This document shows, in pieces, positions 1 to 7,685 of a DNA stretch of 64,000 nt. The notes beneath the pieces are model-generated. The model searched no databases. It had not been told where the DNA came from and saw nothing but the letters and a program-made list of their open reading frames with translations. This stretch comes from Streptomyces clavuligerus. GTDB lineage: Bacteria > Actinomycetota > Actinomycetes > Streptomycetales > Streptomycetaceae. Location of the stretch: positions 4,030,001 through 4,094,000 of the forward strand of contig NZ_CP027858.1 in the NCBI RefSeq assembly GCF_005519465.1. The letters run 5' to 3'. Both the position numbers and the translations under genes were made by a program. Position 1 is the stretch's first letter. Each line of letters begins with the position of its first letter.

Positions 1-1
1 C

Positions 2-1375
2 GCCCTGTGCGGCCTCGCCGTCGTCAATATCCCGATCCTCACCAAGATGGGCTTCGCCGCCGCCGCGACCGTCGTCATCGCGGTGGTCATCGCGCTGACC
101 CTGATCCCGGCGCTGCTCGGCTTCGCGGGGAAGATGGCGTTCAGCCGCAAGACCCGCAAGGCGATGAAGGCCGGCATCGAGCCCGCCGCCGCTGCCGCGC
201 AGGCCGCGAACGGCAAGCCCAACGGCGGCACCCGCTGGGCCCGCTTCGTGCTGCGCCGCCCGGTCGCCGTCCTGGTCGCCGCCGTCGTCGGCCTCGGTGT
301 GGTCGCGCTGCCGGTCTCCTCGCTCCAGCTCGGTCTGCCGGACGAGGGCGCCTCCGCGCCGTCCTCCAGCCCGCGCAAGGCGTACGACCTGCTGTCCGAG
401 GGCTTCGGCCCGGGCTTCAACGGTCCGCTGATGACCGTCACCGACCTCAAGGGGAGCGAGGACCCCAAGGCCGCCGCCGATGAGATCGCCGAGCGCCTGG
501 GCAAGCTGGACAACGTCGCCTTCGTGGCCCCCGGTCCGTTGAACAAGGCGGGCGACGCGAGCATCATCACCGTGATCCCGAAGGACCGCCCGGCAGCCCC
601 GGCGACCGAGGACCTCGTCCACGACATCCGTGCCGCGGGCTCCTCGATCAAGGCGGACACCGGGGCCTCGATCCTGGTCACCGGCACCCCCGCGCTGAAC
701 ATCGACTTCTCGCAGAAGATGAACGACGCGCTGGTGCCGTATCTGGCCCTCGTCGTCGGCCTCGCCTTCCTCCTGCTGGTGCTGGTCTTCCGCTCCATCC
801 TCGTCCCGCTGAAGGCGGCGCTGGGCTTCCTGCTCTCCGTCCTCGCGGCGCTGGGCGCGGTCGTCGCGGTCTACCAGTGGGGCTGGCTGGCCGACCTGTT
901 CAGCGTGGAGCAGCCCGGCCCGATCATGTCGATGATGCCGATCTTCATGGTGGGTGTCGTCTTCGGTCTGGCCATGGACTACGAGGTGTTCCTCGTGACG
1001 CGGATGCGCGAGGCGTTCGTCCACGGCGAGCGCCCGGGCGACGCGGTCGTCACCGGCTTCAACCACGGTGCCCGTGTGGTCACCGCCGCCGCCGTCATCA
1101 TGATCGGTGTCTTCTCCGGCTTCATCTTCTCCGGCGACCAGATGGTCACGATGATGGGCTTCGGCCTCGCGATCGCGGTCCTCTTCGACGCGTTCGTGGT
1201 CCGGATGGCGATCGTCCCGGCGGTGCTGGCGCTGCTCGGCGAGAAGGCGTGGTGGCTGCCGTCCTGGCTGGACCGTGTCCTGCCCAACGTGGACGTCGAG
1301 GGCGAGAAGCTGTCGAAGCAGCTCGCCGACGCCCCGGAGGACCCGGACGGGGAGCGCCGCCTGGTCGGCGTCTGA
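2..1375 (+). CDS. MMPL-family membrane transporter, C-terminal part (5' end outside window)
   Basis: The reading frame is open from the first bases, so the gene begins upstream; 457 residues are visible. It starts at the end of the first membrane bundle, followed by a Lys/Arg- and Ala-rich cytoplasmic loop. Then come a TM segment (PVAVLVAAVVGLGVVALPV), an extracytoplasmic domain of about 130 residues, and four to five closely packed TM helices. The GLAMDYEVFLVTRMREAF stretch is the conserved Asp-containing motif after TM10 in MMPL/RND proteins, expected to relay protons. The family exports lipids or small molecules using the proton motive force; substrate cannot be told from sequence. A strong inverted repeat lies just after the stop. 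Confidence 0.93.
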   Translation, partial: ALCGLAVVNIPILTKMGFAAAATVVIAVVIALTLIPALLGFAGKMAFSRKTRKAMKAGIEPAAAAAQAANGKPNGGTRWARFVLRRPVAVLVAAVVGLGVVALPVSSLQLGLPDEGASAPSSSPRKAYDLLSEGFGPGFNGPLMTVTDLKGSEDPKAAADEIAERLGKLDNVAFVAPGPLNKAGDASIITVIPKDRPAAPATEDLVHDIRAAGSSIKADTGASILVTGTPALNIDFSQKMNDALVPYLALVVGLAFLLLVLVFRSILVPLKAALGFLLSVLAALGAVVAVYQWGWLADLFSVEQPGPIMSMMPIFMVGVVFGLAMDYEVFLVTRMREAFVHGERPGDAVVTGFNHGARVVTAAAVIMIGVFSGFIFSGDQMVTMMGFGLAIAVLFDAFVVRMAIVPAVLALLGEKAWWLPSWLDRVLPNVDVEGEKLSKQLADAPEDPDGERRLVGV

Positions 1376-1379
1376 TCCC

Positions 1380-1460
1380 GAAGCGCCCCCCTCGGGGCGT
1401 CCCGGAGGATACACCGTGGCCGCGTCCACTGCCCCGAAGGGGGCGGCGGGCGCGGCCACG
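1380..1460. terminator. Two inverted repeats between convergent genes
   Basis: A short hairpin at 1382-1400 (arms gcgcccc/ggggcgt) is followed by a 10-bp perfect inverted repeat, cgtggccgcg at 1415-1424 and cgcggccacg at 1451-1460, with a smaller gcccc/ggggc stem inside its loop. They sit between the MMPL stop and the end of the oppositely oriented SsgA-like gene, so they probably act as a bidirectional terminator. No T-tract, as is usual in Streptomyces. Confidence 0.7.
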
Positions 1461-1475
1461 CGCATGCGCGGGCGG

Positions 1476-1847
1476 CTACTCCAGGGTGGCTCCGGCCGCC
1501 GCCGCGTAGGTGTGGCGGATGAAGCGGCTCAGGGCGCTGCTGTCGAACTGGACGACGTCCACGCCGTCCGCCGTGTGGTGCTCCACCACGGCCTGCACCC
1601 GGCCGCAGGGCCAGACCTCCACATTGCCGCTGCGGGCGGGGGCGCGCAGCCCGTTCTCCAGCACGTCGAGCGGCAGGGACCAGTCCGTTCCGCTGGGGAA
1701 GTCGGTCCCGGTGGGGAAGGTGAGATGGACCGCCCGGGGGTCCTCGGACGGCGCGTAGCGGAGGGCCACGCGCACGGGCCGGTACTGCGGAGCGTCCGTG
1801 ACGATCCGGCCCCAGGCGTGCTCTTCGACGGTGGCGGTGGCGGACAT
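1476..1847 (-). CDS. SsgA-like (SALP) sporulation/cell-division regulator
   Basis: A 123-residue protein with the SALP pattern: an RPVRVALRYAPSEDPRAVHL strand region, the VHLTFP core, a WSLPLDVLENGL segment and a C-terminal FDSSALSRFIRHT helix. SALPs are small actinomycete proteins that position septal cell-wall machinery (SsgB recruits FtsZ; others act in spore-wall synthesis and autolysis). Which paralogue this is cannot be told. The ATG is preceded by a tgagga ribosome binding site at 8-base spacing. Monocistronic; its 353-base upstream region is shared with the divergent cobalt/nickel importer operon. Confidence 0.88.
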   Translation of the reverse strand: MSATATVEEHAWGRIVTDAPQYRPVRVALRYAPSEDPRAVHLTFPTGTDFPSGTDWSLPLDVLENGLRAPARSGNVEVWPCGRVQAVVEHHTADGVDVVQFDSSALSRFIRHTYAAAAGATLE

Positions 1848-2040
1848 CGGACGCTCCTCACACTCGTCTTATTTGCCCTCTAATGTCCCATATTTTGCCT
1901 AACGGGGACGAGTCCTGCCCGGTCATGCGTGCGAGCGGACCGCGATTGGTCTGTTTTTACGACCGGCGCGCTCTTGCGGGGGCTGTGCAGCAGGCCCACT
2001 ATCGAGGGCGACCAGGGGTCACCGCCCCGTAGTCGTCCGA

Positions 2041-2150
2041 TACTGCTCTGTCGTTTTCGGTGGCTGTCTGCTGCTGTGCCGTTGTCTGCCCGCTGTCTGT
2101 CCGCTGTACCTGTCTGTCTGCTGTGCCTGTCTGCTGCTCACTCCTGCCTC
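2041..2150. repeat. CTGTCTG/CTGCTG low-complexity tract upstream of the metal importer
   Basis: The 1848-2200 gap between the divergent SsgA-like and cbiM genes holds a T/C/G-only stretch built from imperfect repeats of ctgtc, ctgctg and ctgtctg on the + strand, nearly free of A. A small hairpin (gcgcct/aggcgt, about 2165-2180) follows just before the cbiM start. I looked for cobalamin riboswitch boxes and did not find them. The tract may be an untranslated leader. Confidence 0.45.
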
Positions 2151-2200
2151 TGTAGGTACGCCCTTGCGCCTGTAGGCGTCTTTCCGCTGCGGAGCCGGTC

Positions 2201-3643
2201 ATGCATGTACCCGACGGATTCATCAACGCACCCGTGTCCCTGGCGGCGGGCGTCGTGGCGGCGGCAGCCGTCGGCGTCTGCCTGCGGGGGGCCCGACAGG
2301 AACTCTCCGCCGCCTCTCCCCCCACGGGCCCCGGGGGGAACGAGCGGCTGGCCCCGCTCGCGGGGCTCGTCGCCGCCTTCGTCTTCGCCGCCCAGATGCT
2401 CAACTTCCCCGTCGCGGGCGGCACCAGCGGACATCTCCTCGGTGGCACGCTCGCCGCGATCCTCGTCGGCCCGTGCACGGCCGTTCTGTGCCTGGCCGTC
2501 GTCCTGCTCGTCCAGTCCCTGCTCTTCGCGGACGGCGGCCTGACGGCGCTCGGGGTGAACGTGCTGATCATGGGCGTGATCACGGTCCTGGTCGGCTACG
2601 GGGTCTTCCGTGCCCTGCTCGCCGTCCTGCCCCGTGGGCGGCGCGCGGTCTCCGTCGCCACGTTCGTCGCCGCGCTGGTCTCCGTACCGGCGGCGGCCGC
2701 CGCGTTCACCCTCCTCTACGCGGTCGGCGGGACGACGGACATACCCGTGGGGACGGTCCTCGGCGCGATGGTCGGGGTCCATGTCCTCATCGGGACCGGG
2801 GAAGCCCTGATCACGATGCTCACGGTCGGGGCGGTGCTCGCGGTACGGCCGGATCTCGTCCATGGCGCGCGCGGGCTGCGCGGCCCGCTCACGCTCCGTG
2901 GCGACAGCGGGGACGAGACCAGGGCCGAGACCGAGGACGGCGGGAACGGGAACGGCAACGGGCACGGCGGGCACGGAAACGGCGGCGGGCACGGCAACGG
3001 GCACGGCGGCGCGGACGGGGCCGGGGACGAGACCGGGCACAGCACCGGGGACGGCGGCGGCCACAGGGCCGGTGACAGGGCCCGGGGCAAGACCCGGGGC
3101 GAGACCGGTGACGGGACCGGTGACGAGACCGGGCATGGCGGCGGTGGCCCCGCCTCCGCCCCCGCCCCGGTGCCGGTGCCGGTGACGGGGCGCTCCCGGA
3201 CGGCCCCTTCCTCGCGCCGTGTCCTCCTCGGCGGGCTCGCCGTCGCGCTCGTCCTCGCCGGAGGGGTCTCGTACTACGCGTCGGCCAGCCCCGACGGGCT
3301 GGAGAAGGTCGCCGCCGACCACGGCATGGACACCCGGGCGAAGGAGCACGCCGCCGACGGCTCCCCGCTCGCCGACTACGGCATCGGCGCCATCGCGAAC
3401 GCCCGGCTCTCCGGCGGGCTCGCGGGCGTCATCGGCGTCGGCGCGACCGCCGCCGTCGGAGCCGCCGTGCTCTACCCGGTCGTCCGCAGACGCCGTCACC
3501 GCCCCGGGCCCGTCCGCACCCGCGTCCGCAGCCGGGAACGCGTCCGCAGCGACCGAGACAGGGGCAACAACAGAGGCAGCGGCAGCCGCGTCCGCAGCCG
3601 CAGGGCGGCCCGCCGCACCCGGCTCCCGGAACAGGGCGCCTGA
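2201..3643 (+). CDS. cbiM: ECF cobalt/nickel transporter substrate-binding protein, CbiM-CbiN fusion
   Basis: 480 residues. It begins MHVPDGF, the CbiM/NikM N terminus whose Met1-His2 amines and imidazole coordinate Co2+ or Ni2+. About seven hydrophobic segments follow to residue 225. A 100-residue linker extremely rich in Gly, Asn, His, Asp and Thr (about 231-330) leads to a TM segment, the SPDGLEKVA motif of the CbiN/NikN PDGLE domain, and a final TM helix with a basic tail. It binds metal and, with CbiQ and CbiO, imports it into the cell. cbiQ starts one base after this stop. Cobalt versus nickel cannot be separated by sequence alone. Confidence 0.92.
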   Translation: MHVPDGFINAPVSLAAGVVAAAAVGVCLRGARQELSAASPPTGPGGNERLAPLAGLVAAFVFAAQMLNFPVAGGTSGHLLGGTLAAILVGPCTAVLCLAVVLLVQSLLFADGGLTALGVNVLIMGVITVLVGYGVFRALLAVLPRGRRAVSVATFVAALVSVPAAAAAFTLLYAVGGTTDIPVGTVLGAMVGVHVLIGTGEALITMLTVGAVLAVRPDLVHGARGLRGPLTLRGDSGDETRAETEDGGNGNGNGHGGHGNGGGHGNGHGGADGAGDETGHSTGDGGGHRAGDRARGKTRGETGDGTGDETGHGGGGPASAPAPVPVPVTGRSRTAPSSRRVLLGGLAVALVLAGGVSYYASASPDGLEKVAADHGMDTRAKEHAADGSPLADYGIGAIANARLSGGLAGVIGVGATAAVGAAVLYPVVRRRRHRPGPVRTRVRSRERVRSDRDRGNNRGSGSRVRSRRAARRTRLPEQGA

Positions 3644-3644
3644 G

Positions 3645-4415
3645 ATGGGCGCGGGCCACGCCGCCCACCGGCTCCACCGCCCCGGTGACTCCCCCGTCCA
3701 CACCCTCCCCGCCCACTGCAAACTCCTCGCCGTCCTCTGCTTCGTCCTCGCCGTCGTCAGCACCCCGCGCGAGGCGGTGTGGGCCTTCGGCCTCTACGCG
3801 CTGCTGCTGGCCGCCGTCGTGGCGGTGGCACGGCTGCCGTTCGGGCTCGTCCTGCGGCGGCTGCTGATCGAAACCCCGTTCGTGGTGTTCGCGCTGCTGC
3901 TGCCGTTGACGGTGCCCGGCGAGACGGTCGCACCGGTGGGGGCGGTGGAGCTGAGCGTCCCCGGCCTGTGGGGTGCCTGGAACATCCTCGCCAAGGGCAC
4001 GCTGGGCGTCGCCGCCTCCGTGATCCTCGCCGCCACCACCGAACTGACCGCGCTCCTCCTCGGCCTTCAGCGGCTGCGGCTGCCCCCGGCGCTGGTGCAG
4101 ATCACCGCGTTCATGATCCGGTACGCGGACGTCATCACGGAGGAGATGCGACGGATGTCCGTCGCCCGCCGCTCCCGGGGCTTCACGGCGCGCGGCCCCC
4201 GGCACTGGCGGGTGCTCGCGGCGTCGGCGGGCGCGCTCTTCGTCCGGGCGTACGAACGGGGGGAACGCGTCCACTTCGCGATGATCAGCCGGGGCGGTAC
4301 GGGGGCGCTGCCGCAGCTCGCCGACACCACCGCGACCCGGGCCCAGTGGTCGTCCGCGCTGGCGCTCCCGGCGACCGCCCTCGCCGTCTGTCTCATGGGC
4401 TGGACGACCCGGTGA
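3645..4415 (+). CDS. cbiQ: ECF cobalt/nickel transporter transmembrane protein CbiQ
   Basis: 256 residues. The open frame runs further upstream, but the ATG one base after cbiM gives the normal CbiQ N terminus (HRLHRPGDSPVHTLPAHCKLL, where the HxLxAxxKL part is typical). It carries five or so membrane helices and the conserved cytoplasmic coupling region: ITAFMIRYADVITEEMRRM followed by ARRSRGF. The latter corresponds to the Ala-Arg-Gly coupling helices that contact the ATPase. Translationally coupled to cbiM; the ATPase gene follows after 198 bases. Role: energy-coupling scaffold of the importer. Confidence 0.9.
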   Translation: MGAGHAAHRLHRPGDSPVHTLPAHCKLLAVLCFVLAVVSTPREAVWAFGLYALLLAAVVAVARLPFGLVLRRLLIETPFVVFALLLPLTVPGETVAPVGAVELSVPGLWGAWNILAKGTLGVAASVILAATTELTALLLGLQRLRLPPALVQITAFMIRYADVITEEMRRMSVARRSRGFTARGPRHWRVLAASAGALFVRAYERGERVHFAMISRGGTGALPQLADTTATRAQWSSALALPATALAVCLMGWTTR

Positions 4416-4449
4416 TCCCGTGAACGAGGCCCCGGCGGCAGCCGTACAG

Positions 4450-4486
4450 ACGGCGTACGACGTAGGGAAGGACCGTAGTACGCCGT
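4450..4486. promoter_or_regulatory. Inverted repeat in the cbiQ-cbiO gap
   Basis: acggcgtac (4450-4458) and gtacgccgt (4478-4486) form a 9-bp perfect inverted repeat with a 19-base spacer, in a 198-base gap inside an otherwise tight operon. It could lower cbiO expression relative to the membrane subunits, be an operator for an internal promoter, or be inert. No promoter motif stands out. A 65-codon open frame across the gap has no coding character. Confidence 0.4.
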
Positions 4487-4613
4487 ACGCAAGGACCGGG
4501 CCGCGCGACCGGCCGGGCACCCGTGCCCGTCCCGCGTCCCCGGGCACCCGCCCCGCGCCCGCCTTGGGCACCCGCCCCGCGCAGCGATCAACCGTACGAC
4601 CGAAAGGGCCGGC

Positions 4614-5381
4614 ATGACCCCCGCCACCGCATCACTCCACATCAGCCGGCTCGCCTTCGCCTACCCCGACGGGCATCAGGCGCTCTTCGGCGTGGACCTC
4701 ACCGTCGCGCGCGGTGAGCGCGTCGCCCTCCTCGGCCCCAACGGCGCCGGGAAGACGACCCTCGTCCTCCATCTGAACGGCATCCTGGGCGGCGGGGCGG
4801 GCGAGGTCCACATCGCCGGTCTCCCCGTCGGACGCCCCCATCTCGCCGAGATCCGCCGCAGGGTCGGCATCGTCTTCCAGGACCCCGACGACCAGCTCTT
4901 CATGCCGACCGTCCGCGACGACGTGGCCTTCGGCCCGGCGGGCGCGGGGCTGCGGGGCGACGCGCTCGACGCCCGGGTGACGGCGGCGCTCGACCGGGTC
5001 GGGATGGCCGGATACGCCGACCGCCCGCCGCACCACCTCTCCTTCGGGCAGCGCCGCCGGGTCGCGCTCGCCACGGTGCTCGTCATGGAGCCGGAGATCC
5101 TGGTGCTCGACGAGCCCTCCTCCAACCTCGACCCGGCCGCGCGCCGCGAACTGGCCGACATCCTCAGGTCCCTGCCGGTCACCGTGCTGATGGTGACCCA
5201 CGACCTGCCGTACGCGATGGAGCTGTGCCCGCGTTCCGTGATCCTCAGCGGCGGGGTGATCGTCGCCGACGGCCCCACCCGTGAGCTGCTGACGGACGCG
5301 GAGCTGCTGCACCGGCACCGGCTGGAGCTGCCGTACGGCTTCGATCCGGCCGCCGCCGTGCGGACCGTCCGCCCCCGCTGA
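4614..5381 (+). CDS. cbiO: ECF cobalt/nickel transporter ATP-binding protein CbiO
   Basis: 255 residues, normal length for a CbiO/EcfA ATPase. Walker A is GPNGAGKTT near residue 42, the Q-loop VFQDPDDQLFMPTVRDDVAF is the family-typical form, the signature is LSFGQRRRVALA, Walker B is ILVLDEPSSNLD and the switch His lies in VTHDLPYA. It hydrolyses ATP to drive CbiM/CbiQ metal uptake at the cytoplasmic face. ATG start preceded by a gaaagggcc ribosome binding region. Last gene of the cbiMQO unit. Confidence 0.93.
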   Translation: MTPATASLHISRLAFAYPDGHQALFGVDLTVARGERVALLGPNGAGKTTLVLHLNGILGGGAGEVHIAGLPVGRPHLAEIRRRVGIVFQDPDDQLFMPTVRDDVAFGPAGAGLRGDALDARVTAALDRVGMAGYADRPPHHLSFGQRRRVALATVLVMEPEILVLDEPSSNLDPAARRELADILRSLPVTVLMVTHDLPYAMELCPRSVILSGGVIVADGPTRELLTDAELLHRHRLELPYGFDPAAAVRTVRPR

Positions 5382-5455
5382 ACCAGGACTCCTGTCGTCC
5401 GTTGCACCATGGGGGAAACGGCGGGGCAGGTCGACAGCGGCGGGAGAGGCACCCA

Positions 5456-6613
5456 GTGGACGTCCAGGGCACGGTGGCGGAGGGCTTCGAGCCCGTACGT
5501 GACGCGTTCGTACGCAACTTCCGGGAACGCGGCGAGCGCGGCGCCGCCGTCGCCGTCCACCGCCACGGGCACAAGGTCGTCGACCTGTGGGCGGGGACGC
5601 GGGACGTCGACGGCCACGAGCCCTGGGCCGTGGACACCGCGCAGATCGTCCGCTCCGTCACCAAGGGCGTCGCCTCCGCCGTCGTCCTCCTGCTCCACCA
5701 GCGCGGACAGATCGACCTGGACGCGCCCGTCGGCACGTACTGGCCGGAGTTCAAGGCGGCGGGCAAGGACCGGGTCCTGGTGCGCCATCTGCTCTCCCAC
5801 CGGGGCGGGCTGCCCGTGCTCGATCACCCGCTCACCCCGGAGCGTGCGCTCGACGGGGTCAGCGGCCCCGCCGCGATGGCGGCGCAGGCGCCCGCCTGGG
5901 CGCCGGGCACCGACCACGGCTACCACCCGCAGAGCTTCAGTTGGCTCATCGCCGAACTCGTCCGCCGGGTCACCGGCCGCACCATCGGCCGCTGGGTCGC
6001 CGAGGAGATCGCCCGCCCGCTCGGCCTGGACTTCTGGATCGGCCTGCCGCCCGAGGAGGCCCACCGCGTCGGCCGTATCGGCAAACTCCCCGAACTCCAG
6101 GGCCACCCCGGTGTCACCCTGCGCCCCAAGCGCTCCGTCGCCGACGCGTACCGCGACCCCGGCTCGCTCACCCGCCGCGCCTTCGGTGTCATCGACCCGC
6201 TGCCCGACGAGAACGGCTCCGCCTACCGCGCCGCCGAACTCCCCGCGTCGAACGGCATCTCCACCGCGCGCGCCGTCGCCCGCTTCTACGCGTCCCTCAT
6301 CGGCCCCGTCGACGGCGGCCCCCGCCTCTTCGCCCCGGCGACGCTCACCCTGGCCCGTACGGAGGAGTCGGCGGGCCCCGACCGCGTCCTGATGGTGCCG
6401 ACGCGTTTCAGCCTCGGTTTCATGCTGCACGGCGCGGCCTGTCCGCTGCTCGGCCCCGGCTCCTTCGGCTACCCCGGGCGCGGCGGCTCCCTCGGCTTCG
6501 CGGACCCGGAGTCCGGTGTCTCCTTCGGGTATGTCACCAACGGTCTGCGCGGCGGAGTCACCGCGGATATCCGTGGTCAGGCCATGATCCGCGCTGTACG
6601 TTCGGCCCTATGA
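5456..6613 (+). CDS. Beta-lactamase-fold serine hydrolase (class C/EstB-like)
   Basis: 385 residues from a GTG preceded by ggagagg at good spacing; an ATG 54 bases upstream lacks such a site. The SxxK catalytic motif is S67-V-T-K70 (RSVTKGVASA), and the second-motif Tyr is Y156 in DHGYHPQSFSW. A GYPGRGGSLGF segment near the C terminus takes the place of the KTG/HTG motif. No signal peptide, so a cytoplasmic esterase or amidase of the EstB/LovD group is more likely than an antibiotic-degrading beta-lactamase. Its TGA overlaps the ATG of the next gene (ATGA), so the two are translationally coupled. Confidence 0.87.
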   Translation: MDVQGTVAEGFEPVRDAFVRNFRERGERGAAVAVHRHGHKVVDLWAGTRDVDGHEPWAVDTAQIVRSVTKGVASAVVLLLHQRGQIDLDAPVGTYWPEFKAAGKDRVLVRHLLSHRGGLPVLDHPLTPERALDGVSGPAAMAAQAPAWAPGTDHGYHPQSFSWLIAELVRRVTGRTIGRWVAEEIARPLGLDFWIGLPPEEAHRVGRIGKLPELQGHPGVTLRPKRSVADAYRDPGSLTRRAFGVIDPLPDENGSAYRAAELPASNGISTARAVARFYASLIGPVDGGPRLFAPATLTLARTEESAGPDRVLMVPTRFSLGFMLHGAACPLLGPGSFGYPGRGGSLGFADPESGVSFGYVTNGLRGGVTADIRGQAMIRAVRSAL

Positions 6614-7401
6614 GTGAGTCGCTGAAACGATTTGACGGACACGCGGCGCTGATCACCGGCGGTGCCAGGGGAGTTGGCGAGGCCACCGCGCGGCGGCTCG
6701 CGTCCGAGGGCGCCCGCGTGCTGATCGCCGACATCGACACGGAGACGGCGGAGCGGACCGCCGCCACGATCCCCGGCGCGGACTTCGTCCTGTGCGATGT
6801 CTCCGACCCGGAACGGGTGGATGCGGCGGTCGCGTACGCGGTGGAACGCTTCGGCCGCCTCGACGTCCTCGTCAACAACGCCTTCGCCAACACCGAGGAC
6901 GCCGAGCGGCTGGAGGACCAGCCGGACGGCTCCTGGACCCATGTCCTCGACATCTGCCTCACCGGCGCCTTCCGCTGCGCCCGCGCGGCCCTGCCGCACC
7001 TGGAGGCGTCCGGCAGGGGCGCGATCGTCAACATCGGCTCCGTGAACGCGGAAGTCGACTTCGGCGGCCACGCCTACAGCGCCGCGAAGGCGGGCCTGGC
7101 GTCCTTCACCCGCACGCTCGCGGGGGACGCGGGCCCGCGCGGCGTCCGCGTCAACCAGATCAACCCGGGCACGATCCGCACCCGCGCCTGGGAGGGCGAG
7201 GACGAGGGCCTCGCGGAACTGGGCCGCCGCCTCTACCCCTTGGGCCGGGTCGGGGAGCCGGAGGACATCGCGGCGGCGGTGGCGTTCCTGGCCTCGTCGG
7301 ACGCGGCGTGGATCACGGGGACGACGCTGCGGGTGGACGGCGGGATTCTCGCCGTGAACCAGTCCTTCCAGCCGATCCTGGAGGCGGCGAAGAAGGCGTG
7401 A
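6610..7401 (+). CDS. SDR-family NAD(P)-dependent oxidoreductase
   Basis: 263 residues, classical short-chain dehydrogenase. The cofactor motif is TGGARGVG near residue 17, and IADIDTETAE carries Asp after beta-2, favouring NAD(H). VLVNNAFANT replaces the NNAG motif (Ala-Phe for Ala-Gly). The catalytic Ser lies in NIGSVN, with Y156-x-x-x-K160. The C terminus has the usual WITGTTLRVDGG loop. The start overlaps the serine hydrolase stop by four bases, suggesting the pair acts on one substrate, such as an ester and the released hydroxy compound; that is inference. Confidence 0.9.
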   Translation: MSESLKRFDGHAALITGGARGVGEATARRLASEGARVLIADIDTETAERTAATIPGADFVLCDVSDPERVDAAVAYAVERFGRLDVLVNNAFANTEDAERLEDQPDGSWTHVLDICLTGAFRCARAALPHLEASGRGAIVNIGSVNAEVDFGGHAYSAAKAGLASFTRTLAGDAGPRGVRVNQINPGTIRTRAWEGEDEGLAELGRRLYPLGRVGEPEDIAAAVAFLASSDAAWITGTTLRVDGGILAVNQSFQPILEAAKKA

Positions 7402-7685
7402 ACCAGGGGGTGTTCCCGGGGGAGTCGGCGGCGTTCCGTTCCGGGGGCACTCGCATCAGATCGTTTGCTGGGGCCCGGGAAACAGAGCTGGTGGGGCCGG
7501 TGAGTGTGTACGCGGTGCACGCGGCCGGTGGCTGGAAGTCGATCAGACTCGGGCGGTAGTAGCCGGAACCACGTCATACCTCCAAGGTGGTACGGAAGAG
7601 ACATCCGGGGGCTGATTCGCCGGGCCGGTGGGACAGGACAAGGTCGTAGGTGTCCTGATCCACCGAAGGCAAGGAGATCGGCCCC

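Noticed and set aside
1900..2200. Cobalamin riboswitch upstream of the cobalt/nickel importer
   Set aside because: The conserved B12-box and GCCACTG-like core are not present; the region is T/C/G low-complexity repeats.
4420..4617. 65-codon frame between cbiQ and cbiO
   Set aside because: Pro/Arg-rich with no ribosome binding site or homology; a by-product of high GC.
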